The position numbers and the translations under genes are program-made. Shown in pieces: positions 57,928-64,000 of a DNA stretch of 64,000 nucleotides. The notes under the pieces are model-generated. The model was not told the origin of the DNA. It was given only the letters and a program-made list of their open reading frames with translations, and did no database searches. The stretch covers positions 1 to 64,000 of the forward strand of contig NZ_CP035503.1 in NCBI RefSeq assembly GCF_006970865.1, given 5' to 3'. The first letter of the stretch is position 1. The number at the start of each line of letters is the position of its first letter. The DNA is from Rhodoferax sediminis (lineage in GTDB: Bacteria > Pseudomonadota > Gammaproteobacteria > Burkholderiales > Burkholderiaceae_C).

Positions 57928-58665
57928 ATGCTTAGAACCCTGGAAACATCGCCTCCGATCCTCAAGGGCAGTGCGCTGCCCGCGCCGCTGAGCGCGTCCG
58001 ACCGCATCCGCTACCGGCTGATAGGCGCCGGCTGCCGCTACCACGCCAACGACAACATCTCGGATTTCATCAAGGAGGGCGAGCTCGACGAGCTGAAGGC
58101 CGAGGTGCAGAGCAAGATGCAGGAGGTGTTGCATGCGCTGGTGATCGACACGCAGAACGACCACAACACGAACGGCACGGCCGAGCGCGTGGCCCGCATG
58201 TTCCTGACCGAGGTCTTTCGCGGGCGCTATGTCCCGATGCCGGCGGTCACCGAATTCCCCAATGCCTCGCATCTGGACCAGTTGATGATCGTCGGCCCCA
58301 TCACCGTACGCAGCGCCTGCTCGCACCACCTGTGCCCGATCATGGGCAAGGTGTGGATCGGCATCCTGCCCAACGAGCATTCGAACCTGATCGGGCTATC
58401 GAAGTACGCTCGCATCTGCGACTGGATCATGGGTCGTCCGCAGATCCAGGAGGAGGCGGTAATGATGCTCGCCGACGAGCTGGAGCGGCGCGTGAAGCCC
58501 GACGGCCTGGCGTTGGTGATGGAGTCCGATCACTTCTGCATGCAGTGGCGCGGCGTGAAAGACAGCGATGCAAGCATGACCAACAGCGTGATGCGCGGCG
58601 CCTTCCTGAAGGACGCCACGCTGCGCCGCGAGTTCCTGTCCCTGCTGAGCAAAAAGAGCGCCTGA
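57928..58665 (+). CDS. folE: GTP cyclohydrolase I (FolE family)
   Basis: The 245-residue enzyme opens GTP to dihydroneopterin triphosphate for folate or biopterin. It has HNTNGTAERVARMFLTEVF, zinc ligands in RSACSHHLCPIMGKVW, and VMESDHFCMQWRGVKD with the third ligand Cys. The N-terminal 50 residues extend beyond the core. ATG 57928 has AGGAAA upstream; ATG 57895 is a weaker choice. Its place beside catabolic genes may mean it supplies folate for C1 acceptance, or is a stress-induced second copy. Confidence 0.93.
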   Translation: MLRTLETSPPILKGSALPAPLSASDRIRYRLIGAGCRYHANDNISDFIKEGELDELKAEVQSKMQEVLHALVIDTQNDHNTNGTAERVARMFLTEVFRGRYVPMPAVTEFPNASHLDQLMIVGPITVRSACSHHLCPIMGKVWIGILPNEHSNLIGLSKYARICDWIMGRPQIQEEAVMMLADELERRVKPDGLALVMESDHFCMQWRGVKDSDASMTNSVMRGAFLKDATLRREFLSLLSKKSA

Positions 58666-58761
58666 GCCGCGCCATGGCGCTTTACCGGTCGTGGTGGGGC
58701 CGCATTGGCATTTTCATTTGCATGCCGTATAACCCAAGGGGCTTGAACACTCCTGACCGCC

Positions 58762-59385
58762 ATGCAAAACCTCCAGCTTTTTGTACTGACCGCGCTGATC
58801 GTGAGCTTGGCGCCCGGCCCGGACACCCTGTACCTGGTGCGCCGCGCGGCGGCGGGCGGCTGGCGCAGCGGCATGCTCGCGGCGCTTGGCATCGGCACGG
58901 GCTGCTCGGTCCACGTGTTCGCGGCAACCATCGGCCTGTCGGCCCTGATCGCGTCCACGCCGGCGATGTTCGCCGTCGTCAAGTGGCTCGGCGCCGGCTA
59001 CCTGGTGTACATGGGCGCGGCGCAGATACGCTCGTCGCTACGCCGGCGCGAGGTGCATGCGCAGCCCCCGATGGATGCCTCGCGCCGGGTGTACTTCCAG
59101 GGCTTTCTCACCAACGCGCTCAACCCCAAAGTGCTGCTGGTGTTCGTCGCCCTGCTGCCCCAATTTGTCAGCCACGATGCGCCGCACAAGTCGCTGGCGT
59201 TCTTGCTGCTGGGGCTCACCTACCTGTTTGTCTGCACGACGTGGTACCTGATCCTGGCCGTGCTGGTGTCCCATGCTCGCCGGCGGGTTTCCGCCAACTC
59301 CCGGCTGGTCGCCTGGGCGAATCGCGCGGCCGGTAGCCTGTTCATCTGGTTTGGCGTTCGCCTGCTCATCCCGCGAGGCCTGTGA
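58762..59385 (+). CDS. LysE/RhtB-family amino acid exporter
   Basis: The 207-residue inner-membrane protein has about six segments and the family start FVLTALIVSLAPGPDTLYLV. Further segments are LGAGYLVYMGAAQIRS and GFLTNALNPKVLLVFVALLP. It exports an amino acid or homoserine lactone-like compound; the substrate is unknown. The upstream gap (58666-58761) has a TATAAC -10-like sequence. Confidence 0.93.
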   Translation: MQNLQLFVLTALIVSLAPGPDTLYLVRRAAAGGWRSGMLAALGIGTGCSVHVFAATIGLSALIASTPAMFAVVKWLGAGYLVYMGAAQIRSSLRRREVHAQPPMDASRRVYFQGFLTNALNPKVLLVFVALLPQFVSHDAPHKSLAFLLLGLTYLFVCTTWYLILAVLVSHARRRVSANSRLVAWANRAAGSLFIWFGVRLLIPRGL

Positions 59386-59412
59386 CACGGCCGGCCCGCG
59401 AAGGATGAGCCT

Positions 59413-60144
59413 TTGAATTCCTCGCCTTTCAGGCATGTCCCGCAATTGCAGGGCAAGGTGGTTCCGCCCGACCAGTCCGAGCTGCGCGTCACCCCTGAAC
59501 TCATCGCCACTTGGGATGAGCGGGCGCGTTTGAATGGTCTGGGTCCGCACTGGCGCCTGTCCGATCATGAGCTGGACGCCTCCCGGCGCGCCATGCTGGG
59601 TGACTGCAGCACCGCACAAGACATCTGGGTCTTCGGCTACGGCTCCCTCATGTGGGACCCCGGCTTTCACTTCGAGGAAGTTCGGCTGGCTGACATCGAA
59701 GGCTGGCAGCGCCGCTTTTGCATCAGGCTCGAGATCGGCCGCGGCTCACCGCAGCGACCGGCGTTGATGCTCGGACTGGAACGCGGCGCCGGCCACTGCC
59801 AGGGCGTTGCCTTCCGCATTGCCGGCGCGTGCGCCGAATGCGAGAGCGACATCGTCTGGCGCCGCGAGATGCTGCAGGGTCACTATCGCCCGTTCCGCGC
59901 GCCGGTCGCGACGCCGCAAGGCCCGATCAACGCTCTGGTGTTCGGCACCAACACGGCGCACGCACAGTACGTTGGCGACCTGCCGATCGGGCAGGCCGCA
60001 GCGATCATCGCCACAGGCGAAGGCGACCTGGGCACGAACCGCCAGTACCTGGAAAACCTCGTCGCGCATTTCGAGGAATTCAGGATCGAGGAGGATTACC
60101 TCAGGCGGCTGCTGGTGCAGGTGCAGGCGTGCAGCGCGGCCTGA
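59413..60144 (+). CDS. ChaC-like gamma-glutamylcyclotransferase
   Basis: The 243-residue enzyme has the ChaC signature IWVFGYGSLMWDPGF (near 75), plus LGLERGAGHCQGVAFRI and FVVTGEGDLG-like IIATGEGDLGTNRQYLENLV. ChaC proteins split the gamma-glutamyl bond of glutathione, giving 5-oxoproline. The apparent start is TTG 59413 with AAGGA 7 bases upstream; no ATG fits in frame near it. Confidence 0.9.
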   Translation: MNSSPFRHVPQLQGKVVPPDQSELRVTPELIATWDERARLNGLGPHWRLSDHELDASRRAMLGDCSTAQDIWVFGYGSLMWDPGFHFEEVRLADIEGWQRRFCIRLEIGRGSPQRPALMLGLERGAGHCQGVAFRIAGACAECESDIVWRREMLQGHYRPFRAPVATPQGPINALVFGTNTAHAQYVGDLPIGQAAAIIATGEGDLGTNRQYLENLVAHFEEFRIEEDYLRRLLVQVQACSAA

Positions 60145-60202
60145 TTCGCGAAGCAGCGCGCGATGCCTGCCATCGCGCAAGCAAGGTTACTGCTGCCATG
60201 GA

Positions 60203-60254
60203 AGTATCAAATTTATAGCGCACCGCGTAGATCAGATATGGGCTACAGGTCGAA
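60203..60254. repeat. 52-bp dispersed repeat, family B (intergenic copy)
   Basis: It begins AGTATCAAATTTATAGCGCA and ends GGGCTACAGGTCGAA, lying between chaC and the nhaP-like gene. It matches the murU copy over its whole length with few differences. Nothing else is seen in the 188-bp gap. Confidence 0.8.
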
Positions 60255-60332
60255 ATGATCTGAAAACAGGTGCGCGCGACTCGCATCCGCAGGTAATGGC
60301 GCGCTGCCACAATCTTCCCCGACAATCGATGC

Positions 60333-61790
60333 ATGGATTTTGTCAACCTGCCTTTGCTCGCGGCCTCGGCGCTGGTCTTCATCAGCGTATTGGCGGGCCT
60401 GTTTTCGGTGCGCATCGGTTTCTCGTTCCTGCTCGTTTTTCTGGGCGCGGGCATCCTCGCTGGCGAGGACGGCCTGGGCGGGTATCGGTTTGACGACTAC
60501 CGGCTGAGTTTCTGGGTCGGCAACCTGGCGCTGGCGGTCATCCTGCTCGACGGCGGGATGCGCACCAACTACGCGCGGTTCCGCACCGGGCTGCGGCCGG
60601 CTTCGGTGCTGGCCACCGTCGGCGTGCTGATTTGCGCGGCCATCACGGCGCTGGCGGGCGTGCTGTTCGTCGGCCTGGACTGGCGCACCGCGTTGCTGCT
60701 GGGTTCCATCGTCGGCTCGACCGATGCGGCCGCGGTGTTCGCGCTGCTGACACGCTCGGGCGTGGTGCTGAACGAGCGCGTCGCGGCGACGCTGGAGATT
60801 GAGTCCGGCATGAACGACCCGATGGCGGTTTATCTGACATTGACCTTCATTGCGCTGCTCGCGCCCGGCGCCTCGAGCGGCTCGGCCTGGTCGGCGGTCG
60901 CGCTGTCGTTCCTGCAACAGTTCGGCTGGGGTGGGCTGATCGGCGTGGGCGGCGGCTTTGCGATGGCCGCCTTGCTGCGCCGTGTCGCAACGCGGCAGGT
61001 TGAAAGCGGCATCCTGGCGCTGCTGATCGGCGCCAGCGGGCTGTCGGTCTTCGCCGCCACCGGAATGGCCGGGGGATCGAGCTTCCTGGCCGTCTATCTG
61101 TTTGGCCTGATCGTTGCCAATCGGGCGGCCAAGGTGGTAGGCCCGACCCTCGCTGCGATGGATGGTTACGCCTGGCTCGCGCAGGCCGGCATGTTTCTGC
61201 TGCTGGGACTGCTGGTGACGCCAAGCAGGATGCTGGACTCGGTGGTGCCGGCGCTGGCCGTGGTCCTGACGCTGATCTTCGTGGCCCGGCCGGTGGCCGT
61301 CTGGCTCTGCCTGCGCCCGTTTCACTACACGGCGCGCGAGACCTGGTACATCTCGTGGGTCGGTCTGCGCGGCGCGGTGCCGATCGTGCTGGCGCTGTTT
61401 CCGCTGCTCGCCGGCACGCCGCAAGCCGGGCTGCTGTTCAACATCGCGTTCATGGTCGTGCTGACCTCGCTGCTCACGCAGGGCAGCACGATTGCGCTGA
61501 TGGCGCGCAAGCTGGGCGTGGCCATGCCCGATCCCGCCGACGAGCGGCAGCTGCGCGCCGTCTTTCTGGACTTCCAGTTCGACCCCAAGACACCAGTCGG
61601 GTCGATCTGTGAGTTCTATGGCTTGCCCATGCCGGCCGATGCGTCGATGCCCCTGGGCGACTGGATGGTTGCGCAGTTGCGTCGCGCGCCGGTGGCCGGT
61701 GACTCCGTGCGTATGGGCGCGGCGGCGCTGGTGGTGCGTGAGGTCGCGGGCGGAAAGATCTCAAGCCTCGGTCTCGGGCTGAAGGATTGA
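60333..61790 (+). CDS. Potassium/proton antiporter, NhaP2 (CvrA) type
   Basis: The 485-residue CPA1-family antiporter has about 12 membrane segments in residues 1-395 with the transport motifs GSIVGSTDAAAVFALL and LEIESGMNDPMAVYLTL. A C-terminal cytoplasmic RCK-C/CorC-like tail (from about 405) marks the NhaP2 subgroup. It is monocistronic. Its 3' end is overlapped on the other strand by a decayed DUF2238 fragment. Confidence 0.92.
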   Translation: MDFVNLPLLAASALVFISVLAGLFSVRIGFSFLLVFLGAGILAGEDGLGGYRFDDYRLSFWVGNLALAVILLDGGMRTNYARFRTGLRPASVLATVGVLICAAITALAGVLFVGLDWRTALLLGSIVGSTDAAAVFALLTRSGVVLNERVAATLEIESGMNDPMAVYLTLTFIALLAPGASSGSAWSAVALSFLQQFGWGGLIGVGGGFAMAALLRRVATRQVESGILALLIGASGLSVFAATGMAGGSSFLAVYLFGLIVANRAAKVVGPTLAAMDGYAWLAQAGMFLLLGLLVTPSRMLDSVVPALAVVLTLIFVARPVAVWLCLRPFHYTARETWYISWVGLRGAVPIVLALFPLLAGTPQAGLLFNIAFMVVLTSLLTQGSTIALMARKLGVAMPDPADERQLRAVFLDFQFDPKTPVGSICEFYGLPMPADASMPLGDWMVAQLRRAPVAGDSVRMGAAALVVREVAGGKISSLGLGLKD

Positions 61791-62114
61791 GGTGATCGCC
61801 GCGCAGCGCGCTTCATGTGCCACCAGCCAAAACCACTGATGACCGCCGCACCCGCGGCGTCCACGATCAGGTCCCACATCGTGTCGGTCAGCCCCGAAGG
61901 ATCGTGCAGCATCGGCTTTTGCATATTGCTGCCGAAAATCTGATCGGCCGCGAACTCGAAGATCTCCCAAAGCGTCCCCACCGTCACCGCGAAGGTGAAT
62001 GCGAACAGGGCGACGAATCCTGCGCGCAGGTGGGTGCCGATGCGCCGGCTCTCATTGAGCACATAAACCAGCAGGAAACCGAGGATGCCCTGCAGCACGA
62101 GCAGGACCCGCATC
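61616..62114 (-). pseudogene. Truncated DUF2238 (YjdF-like) membrane protein
   Basis: The frame has the C-terminal half of DUF2238: ILGFLLVYVLNESRRIGTHL, GFVALFAFTFAVTVGTLWEI, and DTMWDLIVDAAGAAVISGFG. The N-terminal membrane segments are missing: before the family sequence stands only a short unrelated MRVLLVLQG. After HMKRA the frame runs on antisense into the nhaP2-like gene with no family character (about 61616-61800). It is best read as an internal fragment of a lost gene. Confidence 0.7.
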
Positions 62115-62147
62115 CGGACACGTCGGGCTACGTCGCACTGAGCGTCA

Positions 62148-62363
62148 TCAACACGCATCTTGCCGGCGCTGTGCCCGCTTGCCGTGGAACTCCAGCGGAT
62201 TCAAACGCTCCCCGGCTGGAGGCCGCCAAAAGTCGTTCAGAGCGCGTGGATCGCGCAACAATTCAGGATCGATGCACTTCGCCACCACTTCGGTGGTCTG
62301 GTGGTGGATCCACATCGGCATCAGCATCATTGCGGCCCATTGGTTGTGCAGGTGGTGTGTCAT
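62148..62363 (-). CDS. Small hypothetical protein
   Basis: The 71-residue protein (MTHHLHNQWAAMMLMPMWIH...) is rich in His, Met and Arg. It has a good AGGAGA site 5-7 bases before ATG 62363 and protein-like composition (ECKCID-free, DPELLRDPRALNDFWRPPAG). No family is recognised. It lies between the DUF2238 fragment and the XRE gene and overlaps neither significantly. Confidence 0.55.
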   Translation of the reverse strand: MTHHLHNQWAAMMLMPMWIHHQTTEVVAKCIDPELLRDPRALNDFWRPPAGERLNPLEFHGKRAQRRQDAC

Positions 62364-62518
62364 TGGTTTCTCCTGTGGGTCTGCCTGTGGCGGCAGAGGT
62401 AACTTCGAAGATTGCAAACCTTGCGTCGCCGCAACAGGCAGACGCCCGCCCTATGGAGCCGTTGTTGGCCCGGCGGTCTGAGGTTTGCGCAGAAGGGCTG
62501 TGGAAGCGACCGCCGGGC

Positions 62519-62644
62519 TCAGGCCAGTGCGGCCCGCATCCGGGTGCGGATCCCCATCCCGGCCCACAGGGCGGGCCAGCGCGCGCAGCCGGCGACCCTG
62601 GCGGTCAGTTGGCGCGGTGCAGTGGAGAAGGGGATGCGGGACAT
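62519..62644 (-). CDS. Possible 41-residue peptide
   Basis: From ATG 62644 the frame reads MSRIPFSTAPRQLTARVAGC and ends RTRMRAALA. The basic, Ala/Trp-containing pattern looks protein-like, but there is no strong ribosome site. It fills part of the 62364-62742 gap, where nothing else is visible. Confidence 0.25.
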   Translation of the reverse strand: MSRIPFSTAPRQLTARVAGCARWPALWAGMGIRTRMRAALA

Positions 62645-62742
62645 GAGAGGCATCTTATCGGCGTCGGCAGATGGGTGCAGCGGAGCGCGGCCATGTCGCA
62701 CTGGGGTGTAGGCGTATTGCGCGGGCTTCATTGGAGCCTGCG

Positions 62743-62979
62743 ATGCGCTGGCCTTCGAATGCCAGGTGCGGGCTACATATGCTCAAGGCGCGCTTCCGTG
62801 CCGGCTTGACCCAGGACGCCGTGGCCGAGCGTATGGGCACAACCAGGAGGGCCATCTTCCGGCTTGAGTCCGCAGGCAAGCAAGCGCCGTCGTTGGCCAC
62901 CCTCAAGCGCTACGCGATAGCGGTTGGGTGCGAGTTGCTAGTGTGCTTGGTGCCTCACAAAGCTACGGAATCCTACTGA
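62743..62979 (+). CDS. Small XRE-family helix-turn-helix protein
   Basis: The 78-residue DNA-binding protein has FRAGLTQDAVAERMGTTRRA then IFRLESAGKQAPSLATLKRY, the XRE/Cro helix-turn-helix of HigA-like antitoxins. TTGGAGC stands 6-9 bases before ATG 62743. No toxin gene is recognised beside it, so it may be an orphan antitoxin or a truncated regulator: relatives carry a longer N-terminus. Confidence 0.75.
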   Translation: MRWPSNARCGLHMLKARFRAGLTQDAVAERMGTTRRAIFRLESAGKQAPSLATLKRYAIAVGCELLVCLVPHKATESY

Positions 62980-63422
62980 GCAAAGCAGAAAAGCATGACG
63001 CTCGCATGGGAAGGGCGCTTCTTCTTTGTGGCTCGCGCGCAAGTATGAAATTGATAGCATATCGCGCCCATCCAGTATGGTCTATAGGCCAAACGACCGG
63101 AAATCCCCTTGTTCAACCAGGCCGTGCCGACCACCAGACGGCCAAAGCCGCAACCCCCAGCGACCGCAGCAAGTGGGGCATCCTGCCGGGCAATGTGGCG
63201 AGCAACGGCTGAATCACGTCAACCGGGCCGGGCGGCAGCACAACAATCGAGCTGGCTCCATGGATGCTTCGCCAGTTACACTGGATTTACAAGCCGGATA
63301 ACGTGAAAAGTCTTTTGAACTCAAGACTCTTTACCCAAAGTGTGCGGCAATCTGCCGTGTTCCGTTGGCCGGTTAATTTCCGGAATTGATCACGAAATCA
63401 CGTTGGGGCTTTCGGAGAAACT
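62980..63422. other. 443-bp non-coding stretch: repeat, murU-like remnant, promoter region
   Basis: No supported gene. 63042-63163 is a degenerate murU segment including a family B repeat (see separate entry). A small stem-loop (AGTCTT/AAGACT) is at about 63309-63328. The region just before the last gene is AT-richer and probably holds its promoter. Confidence 0.6.
63042..63163. repeat. Degenerate duplicate of a murU segment, with family B repeat
   Basis: It aligns almost without gaps to 48173-48295: the 52-bp repeat first, then continuing past it into murU coding sequence (CCAGGCCGTG, GACCACCAG, CAAAGCCGC). Because similarity extends beyond the repeat, it is a relic of a murU copy, not merely another repeat insertion. 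Confidence 0.6.
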
Positions 63423-64000
63423 ATGGCGCAGTCTGACCAAGACAATTCCAGTTCGTCCCGTTGGTGGGAGTTTTACGCTGTCCGCTACGGTATGGGCACC
63501 GTTGTGGGCGGTGTTGTATTTTTCTTCCTCTGCAACACCAACCCCGCACTGAAGCCGATGCTCTTTGGCGCCGAGGCAGGGAAGATAGACGGCCCATTGC
63601 TGACATTGTTGGCAGGCTACGGATTGGCCTACTGCTACATTGCAAGTGCGCCTATTCTGGTATTTCACGCGGGGCGATTCCTACTGGACGTTGGACAAAG
63701 CAAAAAAACATCCATTTGGCGCGTGCTGCTTATCTTCCTTCCTCCGCTTGTCGGAACGGCTGCGTTCTTCTTCAGCCGCACATCTACGGGCCCAATGCTC
63801 TACTTTCTCTCTTCCGTGTTTGCGTTCGCCGCCTTTGTATTGTGGCCGCAGTACTTGACTATTTTCTTAACGCTGTTTCGCACGAAGGAGCTTCTCCAGT
63901 TCTATGAAAAGTTGGCAGGTAAGCGCGGTACAGCTGAAGGTGGATTGGTTGATTCCTATAAACATCTGCGAGAACACGGCAATTCGTTCTCCATCGTTGT
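63423..64000 (+). CDS. Multi-spanning membrane protein of unknown function (partial, runs off the window)
   Basis: An open frame from ATG 63423 (GGAG 5 bases before) has no stop before 64000, giving at least 192 residues. The start is MAQSDQDNSSSSRWWEFYAV. Membrane segments include GTVVGGVVFFFLCNTNPALK, LLTLLAGYGLAYCYIASAPI, VLLIFLPPLVGTAAFFF and YFLSSVFAFAAFVLW. Codon use is less GC-rich than in the rest of the window (many third-position A/T), suggesting transfer. A charged segment (FRTKELLQFYEKLAGKRG) follows. No family is recognised. Confidence 0.75.
   Translation, partial: MAQSDQDNSSSSRWWEFYAVRYGMGTVVGGVVFFFLCNTNPALKPMLFGAEAGKIDGPLLTLLAGYGLAYCYIASAPILVFHAGRFLLDVGQSKKTSIWRVLLIFLPPLVGTAAFFFSRTSTGPMLYFLSSVFAFAAFVLWPQYLTIFLTLFRTKELLQFYEKLAGKRGTAEGGLVDSYKHLREHGNSFSIV

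Overview
The window is GC-rich DNA from a betaproteobacterium, most probably a member of the Comamonadaceae (Polaromonas/Rhodoferax/Variovorax-like). This rests on protein character, on the gene order dnaA | rpmH-rnpA-yidD-yidC-mnmE that normally flanks the chromosomal origin, on the metX-metW pair, and on dispersed GC-rich and AGCTAT-type repeats. It is ordinary chromosome with short accessory patches; no phage, IS element, CRISPR array, rRNA or tRNA was recognised.

Layout. 0-6 kb: dnaA, the likely oriC, and the rpmH-rnpA-yidD-yidC-mnmE block. rnpA is readable only with one frameshift. 6-12.3 kb: a cyclic-nucleotide-binding protein, apt, a KefB-type antiporter, kdsD-kdsC-lptC (Kdo and LPS export) and an SDR. 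12.3-15.5 kb: two glycine-rich RRM proteins whose 5' leaders share a hairpin that covers the ribosome binding site, an ECF sigma factor with a zinc-finger anti-sigma partner, and a YiiX-like peptidase. 15.4-19 kb: amt, a remnant of a GDT1-type transporter, then a SAM-II-like riboswitch and terminator ahead of metX-metW. 19-24.3 kb: envelope and housekeeping hydrolases. 24.4-26.8 kb: quinol nitric-oxide reductase norB behind an FNR box and an NsrR-like box. 27-33.8 kb: rsmE, amgK, and lptD-surA-rsmA. 33.8-35 kb: a secreted barnase-type RNase and its barstar. 35-41.5 kb: malic enzyme, a polar amino acid ABC transporter and a frameshifted PfkB sugar kinase. 41.5-43.6 kb: rubredoxin reductase, rubredoxin and a broken ferritin-like gene. 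43.6-46.2 kb: a cluster encoding an exported ferritin-like protein, a cytochrome c and a di-haem lipoprotein. 46.3-48.4 kb: pepP and murU.

48.5-58.7 kb looks like a catabolic region. It holds a Rieske oxygenase with its reductase, a divergent LysR regulator, and a class II aldolase gene heading a branched-chain-type ABC transporter operon (with a fused permease-ATPase). A divergent HpaR/MarR-like regulator is followed by a GTP cyclohydrolase I gene. 58.7-61.8 kb has a LysE exporter, ChaC and an NhaP2-type antiporter. The last 2.2 kb is decayed: a DUF2238 fragment, a small XRE regulator, a degenerate piece of murU, and a less GC-rich membrane-protein gene cut by the window edge.

Themes. (1) Cell-wall and LPS functions recur: kdsD/kdsC/lptC/lptD/surA, and amgK with murU as the anomeric MurNAc recycling pair at separate loci. 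(2) cis-regulatory RNA and operators are unusually readable: a SAM-II-like switch, twin ribosome-site hairpins, FNR plus NsrR boxes, and several divergent palindromes. (3) Two dispersed repeat families have entered coding regions, most clearly metX, kdsC and murU. (4) Three genes (rnpA, the PfkB kinase, the ferritin-like gene) need one-base corrections, so sequence errors should be excluded before biology is inferred from them. All names come from reading the sequence and recognising motifs; no database search was run.
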